From: Mycobacterium seoulense
GTDB taxonomy: Bacteria; Actinomycetota; Actinomycetes; Mycobacteriales; Mycobacteriaceae
Assembly: GCF_010731595.1 (NCBI RefSeq)
Contig: NZ_AP022582.1
Coordinates: forward strand, 4,464,001 to 4,528,000
Direction of reading: 5' to 3'
DNA: 64,000 nt
Below, piece by piece: positions 49,461-58,310 of the stretch (positions within the stretch are counted from its first letter, which is position 1; each line of letters starts with the position of its first letter). The notes under the pieces are model-generated. The model was not told the DNA's origin. It saw only the letters and a list, made by a program, of their open reading frames with translations, and did not search any database. The position numbers were made by a program, and so were the translations under genes.

Positions 49461-50685
49461 GTGCGGTGACCGCAGCGGCGAGCGGGGACTTCTCCCCGCC
49501 GAGTTCGGCGCGCGCGATGGTCCGCATGTGCACCTCGTCGGGGCCGTCGAACAGGCGCATGGCCCGATGCCAGCCGTACGACCGGGCCAGCACCGTGTCC
49601 TCGCTGACCCCGGCGGCGCCGTGCACCTGGATGGCGCGGTCGATCACATCGCAGGCCACCTGCGGCGCGACGGCCTTGATCTGCGAGACCAACGTGTGGG
49701 CGGCCTTGTTGCCGTGCTGGTCGATCGTCCACGCCGCCTTGTGGCACAACAGCCGGGCCTGATCGATCTCGTTGCGGGACTTGGCGATCGCCTCCCGCAC
49801 CACGCCCTGCTCGGCCAGCGGGCGGCCGAACGCCACTCGCTTCTGCGCCCGGTCGACCATGAGGGCCAGGGCCCGCTCGGCGCCGCCGAGCGCGCGCATG
49901 CAGTGGTGGATGCGGCCCGGGCCCAGTCGGGCCTGGGCGATGGCGAAGCCGCCACCTTCCTCCCCGAGCAGATTGGTGACCGGGACCCGGACGTTGTCGT
50001 AGATGATCTCGCAGTGGCCGGGCTGGTCCTGGTAACCGAAGACCGTCGTGGAACGGACGACCGTCACGCCGGGGGTGTCGATCGGCACCAGGACCATCGA
50101 CTGCTGCTGGTGGCTGGCCGCCTCGGGGTTGGTACGGCCCATGACGATCAGGATCTTGCAACGCGGGTCCGACGCGCCGGAGGTCCACCACTTGCGCCCG
50201 TTGATGACGTAGTCGCCACCGTCGCGGACGATGGAGGTCTCGATGTTGCGCGCGTCGCTGCTGGCGACCGCCGGCTCGGTCATGGAGAAGGCGCTGCGGA
50301 TTTCGCCGCCCAGCAACGGCTCCAGCCACTGCTTGCGCTGCTCCTCGGTGGCGAACAGGTGCAGGGTCTCCATGTTGCCGGTGTCGGGCGCCGCGCAGTT
50401 GAGCGCCTCGGGCGCGATCTCCAGGCTCCAGCCGGTGATCTCGGCCAGGGGGGCGTATTCCAGGTTGGTCAGGCCCGACTCGGCCGGCAGGAACAGGTTC
50501 CACAGCCCGCGCTCTTTGGCCTTGGTCTTCAGCTCCTCGATGATCGGCGGGACGGTGTGGTCGTCCGGGCCGGCCTCTTGCCGGTACTTGTCGTAGTCGG
50601 CCTCGGCCGGGAAGACGTACTCGGTCATGAAGTCGGTCAATCGCTGGTGGTAATCGTTGGCTTTGGCCGACATCGCGAAGTCCAT
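49453..50685 (-). CDS. fadE2: Acyl-CoA dehydrogenase FadE2
   Basis: 410 aa FAD enzyme of the ACAD10/11-like subgroup. Landmarks are [63 protein letters not shown], and [17 protein letters not shown] at the end. ATG 50685 gives [20 protein letters not shown], equal to the Rv0154c N-terminus; the frame runs 19 codons further without similarity. It precedes ptbB in an overlapping pair and is divergent from the DUF1348 gene. Confidence 0.94.
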   Translation of the reverse strand: MDFAMSAKANDYHQRLTDFMTEYVFPAEADYDKYRQEAGPDDHTVPPIIEELKTKAKERGLWNLFLPAESGLTNLEYAPLAEITGWSLEIAPEALNCAAPDTGNMETLHLFATEEQRKQWLEPLLGGEIRSAFSMTEPAVASSDARNIETSIVRDGGDYVINGRKWWTSGASDPRCKILIVMGRTNPEAASHQQQSMVLVPIDTPGVTVVRSTTVFGYQDQPGHCEIIYDNVRVPVTNLLGEEGGGFAIAQARLGPGRIHHCMRALGGAERALALMVDRAQKRVAFGRPLAEQGVVREAIAKSRNEIDQARLLCHKAAWTIDQHGNKAAHTLVSQIKAVAPQVACDVIDRAIQVHGAAGVSEDTVLARSYGWHRAMRLFDGPDEVHMRTIARAELGGEKSPLAAAVTAHG

Positions 50686-50754
50686 GCCGTCACCATAGGA
50701 CACGTGCGACGACGCCCGATATGGCGAGTCGCGTTGGTTCACCTACGCGACACC

Positions 50755-50797
50755 GAAGCCACGCACACGACACGCCGCGACGGGTGTGCGTGGCTTC
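50755..50797. repeat. 14-bp perfect inverted repeat (hairpin) in the fadE2/DUF1348 divergent gap
   Basis: Arms GAAGCCACGCACAC (50755-50768) and GTGTGCGTGGCTTC (50784-50797) pair perfectly around a 15-base loop; outer bases CTACGCGA and TCGCGGTAG extend the pairing with one bulge. It lies between two divergent start codons, so it is not a normal terminator. It could be a dispersed mycobacterial palindromic repeat or a cis-regulatory RNA/DNA element. Confidence 0.6.
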
Positions 50798-50820
50798 AGT
50801 CTCGCGGTAGACATGGCGCC

Positions 50821-51282
50821 ATGAGCGAATCCCGTCCGCCGTTCCCCCCGTTCAGCCATGAGACGGCGTGCAAGAAGGTGCAGGCCGCCGAGGACGCCTG
50901 GAACACCCGCGACCCGCACCGCGTCAGCCTGGCGTACACGCCGGACTCGCAGTGGCGCAACCGCGGCGAACACGTGGTCGGCCGCGACGAGATCGTGGCG
51001 TTTCTGACCCGCAAGTGGCAGCGCGAACTCGACTACGCGTTGCGAAAGAGCTTGTGGGACTTCCATGACAACCGCATCGCCGTGCGATTCCAGTACGAGT
51101 GCCGCGACGCGAGCGGCCAGTGGTACCGCAGCTACGGCAACGAGTTGTGGGAGTTCGCCCCGTCCGGCTTGATGGCGCGGCGCGAGGCCAGCATCAACGA
51201 TGTGCGGATCGACGAGTCCGAGCGCCGCTACTTCGGGCCCCGGCCGGCGGCGGAGCACGGCCAGGACATCCCGCTCTGGTAG
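50821..51282 (+). CDS. DUF1348 (NTF2-like) protein
   Basis: 153 aa. The family is recognisable from [43 protein letters not shown], and the end [19 protein letters not shown]2-like fold, function unknown. ATG 50821 is used; no strong ribosome site is seen, and the 14-bp hairpin ends 24 bases before it. It sits between fadE2 and pntAa, neighbours in Mtb. Confidence 0.87.
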   Translation: MSESRPPFPPFSHETACKKVQAAEDAWNTRDPHRVSLAYTPDSQWRNRGEHVVGRDEIVAFLTRKWQRELDYALRKSLWDFHDNRIAVRFQYECRDASGQWYRSYGNELWEFAPSGLMARREASINDVRIDESERRYFGPRPAAEHGQDIPLW

Positions 51283-51513
51283 CCGGCGGGCCACAACGCC
51301 GTCTTGTGACTCCACAACGCGGCGGGCGCTACTGCGTGCGCCCCGGCTGACGAACCATCGACGGGAGCCGATCGGCCGCGGCGTGGGTATCCCGCCCCGG
51401 TCGATCGCACGTCCGGGGCGGATTCCGGCAGGCGTTAAGGTAGCCAAGCGTGCGGCCCCCAGCGGCGGCACATCCAAAACGGCAGGAAAGTGCGGGAAGC
51501 AGATGTACGCGCC

Positions 51514-52611
51514 ATGACAGATGCGCAGACGACGGTAGGGGTGGTCGCCGAGTCCGGGGCCGACGAACGGCGGGTCGCGCTGGTGCCCAAGGCGGTGGCG
51601 TCCCTGATCGGCAGCGGGGTGGCGGTAGTGGTCGAGGCGGGCGCGGGTGAAGGCGCGTTGCTTCCCGACCAGCTCTACACCGAGGCCGGTGCAAGCATCG
51701 GCGACGCCTGGGCCGCCGACATCGTCGTGAAGGTGGCGCCGCCCACCAAAGAAGAAGTCGCCAGGTTGCGCCGCGGGCAGACCCTGATCGGGTTCCTGGC
51801 ACCGCGCAACGCCGACAACTCGATCGGCGCGCTCACCGAGGCCGGCGTGCAGGCGTTCGCGCTCGAAGCCATCCCGCGGATCTCCCGGGCCCAGGTGATG
51901 GACGCGCTCTCGTCGCAGGCCAACGTCGCCGGCTACAAGGCCGTGCTGCTGGCCGCATCGGAGTCGACGCGGTTCTTCCCCATGCTGACGACCGCGGCCG
52001 GCACCGTGAAGCCGGCCAGCGTGCTGGTGCTCGGCGTGGGGGTGGCCGGGTTGCAGGCGCTGGCAACGGCCAAACGGCTGGGCGCGCGCACCTCCGGCTA
52101 CGACGTGCGCCCCGAGGTGGCCGATCAGGTCCGCTCAGTCGGGGCCCAATGGCTCGACATCGGTATCGACGCGGCCGGTGAGGGCGGGTACGCCCGAGAG
52201 CTCACCGAAGACGAACGCGCCCAGCAGCAGCAGTCCCTCGAGAAGGCGATCGCCGGGTTCGACGTGGTGATCACCACGGCGCTGGTGCCGGGACGGCCCG
52301 CGCCCCGGCTGGTGACCGCCGCGGCGGTGGAGTCGATGAAGCCCGGCAGCGTGGTGGTGGACCTGGCCGGGGAGACCGGGGGCAACTGCGAACTCACCGA
52401 GCCGGGGCAGACCGTCGTCAAGCACGACGTGACCATCGCCTCGCCGCTGAACCTGCCGGCGACGATGCCCGAGCACGCCAGCGAGCTCTACAGCAAGAAC
52501 ATCACCGCGCTACTGGACTTGTTGATCACCGACGGCAAGCTGGCCCCCGACTTCGACGACGAAGTCGTCGCGGCGGCCTGCGTCACTCGTGCCGGGAAAG
52601 AAGGCGCATAG
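51514..52611 (+). CDS. pntAa: NAD(P) transhydrogenase subunit alpha part 1, PntAa
   Basis: 365 aa NAD(H)-binding domain I of the proton-translocating transhydrogenase. SGADERRVALVPKAV, FLAPRNADNSIGALTEAGVQAFALEAIPRISRAQ and VLVLGVGVAGLQALATAKRLGA (nucleotide motif) are conserved, and the RxxxAQxxQ-type loop is EDERAQQQQSLEKAI. The three-subunit pntAa-pntAb-pntB layout is that of Rv0155-Rv0157. ATG 51514 gives the MTDAQT start. It makes NADPH from NADH using the proton gradient. Confidence 0.96.
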   Translation: MTDAQTTVGVVAESGADERRVALVPKAVASLIGSGVAVVVEAGAGEGALLPDQLYTEAGASIGDAWAADIVVKVAPPTKEEVARLRRGQTLIGFLAPRNADNSIGALTEAGVQAFALEAIPRISRAQVMDALSSQANVAGYKAVLLAASESTRFFPMLTTAAGTVKPASVLVLGVGVAGLQALATAKRLGARTSGYDVRPEVADQVRSVGAQWLDIGIDAAGEGGYARELTEDERAQQQQSLEKAIAGFDVVITTALVPGRPAPRLVTAAAVESMKPGSVVVDLAGETGGNCELTEPGQTVVKHDVTIASPLNLPATMPEHASELYSKNITALLDLLITDGKLAPDFDDEVVAAACVTRAGKEGA

Positions 52612-52941
52612 ATGTACGACGAGCTATTGGCCAACCTGGCGATCCTGGTGCTGTCCGGGTTCGTCGGGTTCGCGGTCATCTCCAAGGTGCCCAACACGCT
52701 GCACACGCCGCTGATGTCGGGGACCAACGCCATTCACGGCATCGTGGTGCTGGGCGCGCTGGTGGTGTTCGGCGAGGTCGAGCACCCCTCCCTGGCGGTG
52801 CAGATCATCCTGTTCGTCGCGGTGGTGTTCGGCACGCTGAACGTCATCGGCGGCTTCATCGTCACCGACCGGATGCTCGGCATGTTCAAGGGCAAGAAGA
52901 AAGCCGTGCCTGCCAAGACCGAAGACCTGGCGGCGAAATGA
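52612..52941 (+). CDS. pntAb: NAD(P) transhydrogenase subunit alpha part 2, PntAb
   Basis: 109 aa membrane subunit with three hydrophobic helices; the family core is SKVPNTLHTPLMSGTNAIHGIVVLGAL. A basic lysine-rich tail ends the protein (KGKKKAVPAK). ATG 52612 directly follows the pntAa stop, and its own stop overlaps the pntB start (ATGA), so all three genes are translated together. Confidence 0.96.
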   Translation: MYDELLANLAILVLSGFVGFAVISKVPNTLHTPLMSGTNAIHGIVVLGALVVFGEVEHPSLAVQIILFVAVVFGTLNVIGGFIVTDRMLGMFKGKKKAVPAKTEDLAAK

Positions 52942-54362
52942 ATTACCTGGTCACCGTCCTCTACATCATTTCGTTCGCGCTGTTCATCTATGGCCTGATG
53001 GGCCTGACGGGTCCCAAGACCGCGGTGCGGGGGAACCTGATCGCCGCGGTGGGCATGGCCATCGCCGTGGCCGCGACGCTCATCAAGATCCGCCACACCG
53101 AGTCCTGGGTGCTGATCATCGCCGGCCTGATCGTGGGTGTGGTGCTGGGCGTCCCGCCGGCGCGGCTGACCAAGATGACCGCCATGCCCCAGCTGGTGGC
53201 GTTCTTCAACGGCGTCGGCGGCGGCACCGTCGCGCTCATCGCGCTGTCGGAATTCATCGAGACGAGCGGCTTTTCCGCCTTCCAGCACGGCGAGTCGCCG
53301 ACCGTGCACATCGTGGTGGCGTCGTTGTTCGCCGCCATCATCGGCTCGATCTCGTTCTGGGGCTCGATCATCGCGTTCGGCAAGCTGCAGGAGATCATCT
53401 CCGGGTCGCCGATCGGCTTCGGCAGGGCGCAGCAACCGATCAACCTGCTGCTGCTCGCCGCCGCGGTGGCGGCGGCCGTGGTCATCGGCCTGCACGCGCA
53501 CCCCGGCACCGGTGGGGTGTCGTTGTGGTGGATGGTCGGCCTGCTGGCCGCCGCCGGAGTGCTCGGCCTGATGGTGGTGCTGCCGATCGGCGGCGCCGAC
53601 ATGCCTGTGGTCATCTCTCTGCTCAACGCGATGACCGGGCTGTCGGCCGCGGCGGCCGGCCTGGCGCTCAACAACACCGCGATGATCGTGGCCGGCATGA
53701 TCGTCGGCGCGTCCGGCTCGATCCTGACCAACCTCATGGCCAAGGCGATGAACCGCTCGATCCCCGCGATCGTCGCGGGCGGATTCGGCGGCGGGGGCGT
53801 TGCGCCCAGCGGCGACGCGGGCGGCGACAAGCACGTCAAGGCGACCTCGGCCGCGGACGCCGCGATCCAGATGGCCTACGCCAACCAGGTGATCGTGGTG
53901 CCCGGATACGGCCTGGCGGTCGCCCAGGCCCAGCACGCCGTCAAGGACATGGCGTCACTGCTGGAGGGCAAGGGCGTCCCGGTCAAGTACGCGATCCACC
54001 CGGTCGCCGGCCGGATGCCCGGGCACATGAACGTCCTGCTGGCGGAGGCCGAGGTCGACTACGACGCCATGAAGGACATGGACGACATCAACGACGAGTT
54101 CGCCCGCACCGACGTCGCGATCGTCATCGGCGCCAACGACGTCACCAACCCGGCGGCGCGCAACGAGCAGTCCAGCCCGATCTACGGCATGCCCATCCTC
54201 AACGTGGACAAGGCCAAATCGGTGATCGTGCTCAAGCGGTCGATGAACTCGGGGTTCGCGGGCATCGACAACCCGCTGTTCTACGCCGACGGGACGACGA
54301 TGCTGTTCGGGGATGCGAAGAAGTCGGTGACCGAGGTCGCCGAGGAACTGAAGGCGTTGTGA
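52938..54362 (+). CDS. pntB: NAD(P) transhydrogenase subunit beta, PntB
   Basis: 474 aa. Nine or so membrane helices (about residues 1-260) are followed by the NADP(H)-binding domain III. Conserved segments are AGTGMA-like AAVGMAIAVAATL, VNxVGGGTVAL (FFNGVGGGTVALIAL), VPGYGLAVAQAQHAVKDM and GANDVTNPAARNEQSSPIYGMPILNVDKAKSVIVLKR, the latter being the NADP loop. It translocates protons with PntAb. Confidence 0.96.
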   Translation: MNYLVTVLYIISFALFIYGLMGLTGPKTAVRGNLIAAVGMAIAVAATLIKIRHTESWVLIIAGLIVGVVLGVPPARLTKMTAMPQLVAFFNGVGGGTVALIALSEFIETSGFSAFQHGESPTVHIVVASLFAAIIGSISFWGSIIAFGKLQEIISGSPIGFGRAQQPINLLLLAAAVAAAVVIGLHAHPGTGGVSLWWMVGLLAAAGVLGLMVVLPIGGADMPVVISLLNAMTGLSAAAAGLALNNTAMIVAGMIVGASGSILTNLMAKAMNRSIPAIVAGGFGGGGVAPSGDAGGDKHVKATSAADAAIQMAYANQVIVVPGYGLAVAQAQHAVKDMASLLEGKGVPVKYAIHPVAGRMPGHMNVLLAEAEVDYDAMKDMDDINDEFARTDVAIVIGANDVTNPAARNEQSSPIYGMPILNVDKAKSVIVLKRSMNSGFAGIDNPLFYADGTTMLFGDAKKSVTEVAEELKAL

Positions 54363-54366
54363 GTCG

Positions 54367-54492
54367 TTAAACCGGCGGGTAGGCGGGCGGCGGGTAGCCG
54401 TTGCCGTCGACGACGCCGCGCAGCCCCCACGGGACGTAGCGGAAGAAGAACTCGATCTCGTCGCTAGCGTCGTAGTCCGGGCTCGGATCCAT
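54367..54492 (-). CDS. 41-residue conserved small protein, Rv0157A-like
   Basis: A short minus-strand gene beginning MDPSPDYDASDEIEFFFRYV and ending in a Tyr/Pro-rich segment (GYPPPAYPPV). Its position right behind pntB and its N-terminal text match the small Rv0157A protein of Mtb as I recall it. The hydrophilic and aromatic composition gives no function. ATG 54492 has a GGTGG purine block upstream. It converges on pntB with four bases between stops. Confidence 0.68.
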   Translation of the reverse strand: MDPSPDYDASDEIEFFFRYVPWGLRGVVDGNGYPPPAYPPV

Positions 54493-54575
54493 GAGGCCAC
54501 CCCTCTAGTCGCGACTTGAGCTTTGACGGCGAGTCTAGCCCCATCCTGGTCGGGGCGACACCTGGCGTTTGCCTA

Positions 54576-54591
54576 AACTGTCCAACCAGTT
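54576..54591. promoter_or_regulatory. Inverted repeat AACTG-N6-CAGTT before the Rv0158-type tetR
   Basis: Perfect 5-base arms, 63 bases upstream of the TetR start and 84 bases from the divergent Rv0157A-like start. The surrounding A+T-rich TTGATTGATAATTGG fits a promoter. Candidate autoregulatory operator. Confidence 0.5.
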
Positions 54592-54654
54592 GATTGATAA
54601 TTGGCCGTGCCCGGCACCCGGCAACCGGTCCGGCAATGACGATAGCGAGTACAG

Positions 54655-55278
54655 ATGCCATCCGAGAACGGACGAACGCGCCGCGAGGAGTTGCTGGCGG
54701 TGGCCACCAAGCTGTTCGCCGCCCGCGGCTACCACGGCACCCGGATGGATGACGTCGCCGACGTGATCGGACTCAACAAGGCGACGGTCTACCACTACTA
54801 CGCCAGCAAATCCCTGATCCTCTACGACATCTACCAGCAGGCCGCCGAGCGCACGCTGGCCGCCGTTCACGATGACCCCTCGATGACCGCGCGAGAGGCG
54901 TTGTACCAGTACACCGTGCGCCTGCTCGACCAGATCGCTGCCAATCCCGAGGGTGCCGCCGTGTATTTCCAGGAGCAGCCGTACATCACCGAGTGGTTCA
55001 CCGAAGAGCAGGTCGCCGCGGTGCGGGAAAAGGAAACCCAGGTCTACGAGCACGTGCACGGCCTCATCGACCGGGGCATCGCCAGCGGCGAGTTCTACCA
55101 GTGCGACTCCCATGTCCTGGCGCTGGGCTACATCGGTATGACGCTGGGCGCCTACCGCTGGTTGCGGCCCAGCGGGCGGCGCAGCGCCAAGGAGATCGCC
55201 GCCGAATTCAGCACCGCGCTGCTACGCGGGCTGATCCGTGACGAAGCGATCCGCACCAGTTCCCCGCTCGGGCCCTAG
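54655..55278 (+). CDS. TetR-family regulator, Rv0158 orthologue
   Basis: 207 aa. HTH MDDVADVIGLNKATVYHYYASKSLILYDIY is of the KstR2/FadR-like acyl-CoA-sensing subgroup, and the ligand domain contains FQEQPYITEWFTEEQVAAVREKE. ATG 54655 is the only good start. Its stop codon lies in the CTAG that begins a 56-base tandem repeat. Targets unknown. Confidence 0.88.
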   Translation: MPSENGRTRREELLAVATKLFAARGYHGTRMDDVADVIGLNKATVYHYYASKSLILYDIYQQAAERTLAAVHDDPSMTAREALYQYTVRLLDQIAANPEGAAVYFQEQPYITEWFTEEQVAAVREKETQVYEHVHGLIDRGIASGEFYQCDSHVLALGYIGMTLGAYRWLRPSGRRSAKEIAAEFSTALLRGLIRDEAIRTSSPLGP

Positions 55279-55386
55279 GCCAGATGGTGGCGACCCGCTT
55301 CGCCCGGCTGCGCCGCGCTCGCGATCGCCACTAGGCCCGATGGTGGCGACCCGCTTCGCCCGGCTGCGCCGCGCTCGCGATCGCCA
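55275..55386. repeat. 2 x 56 bp tandem repeat with hairpin potential between convergent genes
   Basis: Units 55275-55330 and 55331-55386 differ at one base. Each begins CTAGGC and contains GTGGCGA...TCGCCAC arms enclosing a G/C-rich block, so each can form a hairpin. The first CTAG carries the stop of the TetR gene; the CTAG after the second unit (55387-55390) carries the stop of the convergent hydrolase. It probably works as a double bidirectional terminator. Confidence 0.88.
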
Positions 55387-56283
55387 CTAGGCGTCCGCGG
55401 CCTTGAGGTGCTTGTCGAGGAAGGCGAGCTGATCGGCCACCACACGCTCGAACGCCTCGTCGACGTAGATCGCGAAGTGCCCCTCGGGATACACCTTGAC
55501 CTCACCGCGCGGAGCCTTGGCCGCATAGCGCAGCGTCGGCCCCGGCGGAGCCACCGAGTCGGCTTCGCACACGCAGAACAGGATCGGGCAGGGGATCTTC
55601 GCGGTGTCGCGGCCGGGACGATAGGCCATGATGCGCAACGCGATTCGGGCCGCCACCTCCTGGGCGATGTCCACACCGTCGGGCACCAGCCTCAGATAGC
55701 CCGGGTACGCGTCGGGTGCGTTCATCAGCGCGACCTCGCCCGGTCTCCCCACCGTCGGGATCATGACCGGTGGTTTCCCGAGCCGTTCGGCGAGCAGGTC
55801 GCGGGCGGCCCGAATCCCGACGCGTAAAAAGATCAGCGGGGACAGCGTCCGTATCGACGCGACGGAGTCGGTGAAGGGGCATTGCACCACCGCGGCCGCG
55901 ATACCCGGCAGCCGGGCCGCCGTGGCGATCACATGCCCGCCGGCAAAAGAGGTGCCCCACAGCGCGATTCGATCGTGGTCGATTCCCGGAAGGGTGCGCG
56001 CGTAAGCGACCGCGGCGGCCCAGTCGGCGAGCTGCAGCCCGACGTCGAGCACCTGGCGCGGCTCACCCTCGCTGTCGCCGAAGTTGCGGTAGTCGAACAC
56101 CAGGCAGGCGTAACCGGCCCCGCTGAATCGTTCGGCGTAGGCGTCGAGCCGCATCGTGCGCACCCCGCCCAGGCCGTGCGCCATCACCAACAGCGGCGCC
56201 GGTGCGCTGCCGGTCGGCCGGTAGAGCCAGGCGCTGATGAGAACCCCACCGGAGGGGAACCGGACGTCTTCACGTTGTGCCAT
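55387..56283 (-). CDS. Alpha/beta-hydrolase (S15/X-Pro dipeptidyl peptidase-like family)
   Basis: 298 aa. AWLYRPTGSAPAPLLVMAHGLGG, FDYRNFGDSEGEPRQVL and the nucleophile elbow WGTSFAGGH are typical of DUF1100/S15-like mycobacterial hydrolases; the catalytic His is in YPEGHFAIY and the acid in CEADSVAP. Substrate unknown. ATG 56283 is used; a TTG one codon upstream is less likely. The stop falls in the junction of the tandem repeat. It is divergent from the DapB-like gene by 108 bases. Confidence 0.86.
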   Translation of the reverse strand: MAQREDVRFPSGGVLISAWLYRPTGSAPAPLLVMAHGLGGVRTMRLDAYAERFSGAGYACLVFDYRNFGDSEGEPRQVLDVGLQLADWAAAVAYARTLPGIDHDRIALWGTSFAGGHVIATAARLPGIAAAVVQCPFTDSVASIRTLSPLIFLRVGIRAARDLLAERLGKPPVMIPTVGRPGEVALMNAPDAYPGYLRLVPDGVDIAQEVAARIALRIMAYRPGRDTAKIPCPILFCVCEADSVAPPGPTLRYAAKAPRGEVKVYPEGHFAIYVDEAFERVVADQLAFLDKHLKAADA

Positions 56284-56364
56284 CAACCAGTCATTCTGCC
56301 CGGCGGGCCGCGACCCGTCCGCCGGTATGCGCCACAGATTTTATGGACTACTGTCTAGAAACGT

Positions 56365-56376
56365 TTGAGCGCTCAA
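56365..56376. promoter_or_regulatory. Palindrome TTGAGCGCTCAA before the DapB-like gene
   Basis: Perfect 12-base palindrome 15 bases before ATG 56392, just ahead of the GGAG ribosome site, in the divergent region with the hydrolase. Likely operator of an unlinked or local repressor. Confidence 0.55.
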
Positions 56377-56391
56377 CGAACGGAGACTCTC

Positions 56392-57492
56392 ATGGCGATC
56401 CGCGTCGCGCACGTTGGTACCGGAAACGTCGGAGGGTTGGCCTTAACCGAGCTGATCACCAATCCGCAGTTCGAATTGACGGGCGTGTGTGTGTCCACCC
56501 CGGAGAAGGTGGGCAAGGACGCCGGCGAACTGTGCGGGGTCGGTCTCGCCGCCGGTGTCGTCACCGGCGTTACGGCCGTCTCCGACCTCGACGCCCTGCT
56601 GGCCACCAAGCCCGAGTGCGTCGTCTACTGCGCGATGGGAGACACCCGGCTGCCCGACGCCATGGCCGACGTCATGCGCATCCTGGCCGCCGGCGTCAAC
56701 GTCGTCGGGTCCTCGCCGGGGCTGCTGCAATACCCGTGGGGCGTGATGCCCGACAAGTACATCGAACGCGTCGAAGATGCGGCCCGACAAGGCAATTCGA
56801 GCATCCTCATCACCGGGGTCGACCCCGGGTTCATCAACGACCTCATCCCCTTCGCGCTGGCGGGCACCTGTCAGAGCATCGAGCAGGTGCGCTGCATGGA
56901 GATCGCCGATTACGCCACCTACGACGGCGCGGAAGTCATGCACTACATGGGATTCGGCCGGCCCCTCGACGAGGTGCCGATGCTGCTGCAGCCGGGCATC
57001 CTCGGCATCGCCTGGGGGACGGCGATCCGCCAGCTGGCGGCGGGCCTGGGCATCGAGATCGACGAGATCACCGAGTCCTACCAGCGGGAGCCCGCGCCGG
57101 AAGACTTCGACATCGCCGTCGGGCGCGTTCCCAAGGGCACCATGGCCGCGCTGCAATTCGAGATCCGCGGCATGTCCGACGGGCGACCGGCCATCGTCAT
57201 CGAGCACATCACCCGGCTGCGGCCGGACCTGCGACCCGACTGGGCGCAGCCGGCCGCGGGCGGCGGCTCCTACCGCGTCGAGATCACCGGCGAGCCGTCC
57301 TACGCCGTGGACATCGTTCCCAGCAGCCGCAAGGGCGACCACAACCACGCCGCGATCGTCGGCGCCGCCGGGCGCATCGTCAACGCCATTCCCGCGGTGA
57401 TCGCCGCGCCCCCCGGCATCCGGACCACGCTCGACCTGCCGTTGGTGACCGGAAAAGGCCTCTACGCACCAACCACTTTGGTGAGCACCTAA
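56392..57492 (+). CDS. Dihydrodipicolinate reductase-like / NAD(P)H-dependent amine dehydrogenase family protein
   Basis: 366 aa. The Rossmann motif VAHVGTGNVGGLAL is at the N-terminus, then CVVYCAMGDTRLPDAMADV and GVDPGFINDLIPFALAG. This is the large DapB-like family that includes 2,4-diaminopentanoate dehydrogenase; it is not the lysine-pathway DapB. Substrate unknown, likely an amine or hydroxy acid. GGAG precedes ATG 56392. An SDR gene follows 16 bases later, so the two are an operon. Confidence 0.82.
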   Translation: MAIRVAHVGTGNVGGLALTELITNPQFELTGVCVSTPEKVGKDAGELCGVGLAAGVVTGVTAVSDLDALLATKPECVVYCAMGDTRLPDAMADVMRILAAGVNVVGSSPGLLQYPWGVMPDKYIERVEDAARQGNSSILITGVDPGFINDLIPFALAGTCQSIEQVRCMEIADYATYDGAEVMHYMGFGRPLDEVPMLLQPGILGIAWGTAIRQLAAGLGIEIDEITESYQREPAPEDFDIAVGRVPKGTMAALQFEIRGMSDGRPAIVIEHITRLRPDLRPDWAQPAAGGGSYRVEITGEPSYAVDIVPSSRKGDHNHAAIVGAAGRIVNAIPAVIAAPPGIRTTLDLPLVTGKGLYAPTTLVST

Positions 57493-57508
57493 ATCGAAAG
57501 GAGTCCCT

Positions 57509-58249
57509 GTGGGACGGGTAGAAGGCAAAGTCGCGCTCATCAGTGGCGGCGCTCGCGGGATGGGCGCCGAGCATGCGCGGCTGCTGGCGGCCGAGGGCGC
57601 CAAGGTCGTGATCGGCGACATCCTCGACGACGAGGGCAAGGCGGTGGCCGACGAAATCGGCGACTCCGTGCGCTACGTCCACCTCGACGTCACCCAGCCC
57701 GACCAGTGGGACGCCGCCGTCGAGACCGCGATCGGCGAATTCGGCAAGCTCAACGTGTTGGTCAACAACGCCGGCACCGTCGCGCTCGGCCCGTTGAGGA
57801 GTTTCGATCTGGCCAAGTGGCAGAAGGTGATTGACGTCAACCTGACCGGAACCTTCCTGGGCATGCGGGTGGCCGTCGATCCGATGATCGCTGCGGGAGG
57901 CGGCTCGATCATCAACGTGTCCTCGATCGAGGGCCTGCGCGGCGCGCCCATGGTGCACCCCTACGTCGCCTCCAAGTGGGCGGTGCGTGGTCTGGCCAAG
58001 TCCGCGGCGCTGGAGCTGGCGCCGCACAACATCCGGGTCAACTCCGTGCACCCCGGCTTCATCCGTACCCCGATGACCGCGCACCTGCCCGAGGACATGG
58101 TGACCATTCCGCTCGGTCGCCCGGCCGAGTCGCGCGAGGTCTCGACCTTCATCCTGTTCCTGGCCAGCGACGAGTCGTCCTACGCGACCGGAAGCGAGTT
58201 CGTCATGGACGGCGGATTGGTGACCGACGTGCCGCACAAGCCGTTCTAG
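57509..58249 (+). CDS. FabG3-like (3-alpha,20-beta-hydroxysteroid dehydrogenase type) SDR
   Basis: 246 aa classical SDR. Cofactor motif SGGARGMG (12-19), active-site Asn111, Ser139, Tyr152 and Lys156 (INVSSIEGLRG, YVASK). The sequence follows Mtb FabG3 (Rv2002) closely in the stretches GAKVVIGDILDDEGKAVA and VNSVHPGFIRTPMT. It should act on hydroxysteroids or similar ketones with NADH. Start GTG 57509 has AAAGGAG seven bases upstream. Pairs with the DapB-like gene. Confidence 0.88.
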   Translation: MGRVEGKVALISGGARGMGAEHARLLAAEGAKVVIGDILDDEGKAVADEIGDSVRYVHLDVTQPDQWDAAVETAIGEFGKLNVLVNNAGTVALGPLRSFDLAKWQKVIDVNLTGTFLGMRVAVDPMIAAGGGSIINVSSIEGLRGAPMVHPYVASKWAVRGLAKSAALELAPHNIRVNSVHPGFIRTPMTAHLPEDMVTIPLGRPAESREVSTFILFLASDESSYATGSEFVMDGGLVTDVPHKPF

Positions 58250-58287
58250 CGTTCAGCGCCGGCCGCGTCGCAGCCGTTAAGATAACT

Positions 58288-58295
58288 GACCGGTC
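58288..58295. promoter_or_regulatory. GACCGGTC palindrome before tetR
   Basis: An 8-base perfect palindrome (GACCGGTC) within TAACTGACCGGTCGGCTA, 15 bases before the TetR ATG. Mycobacterial TetR operators often have ACCGGT/GACCNGTC cores, so autoregulation is inferred. Confidence 0.5.
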
Positions 58296-58310
58296 GGCTA
58301 ACATCGAGAG

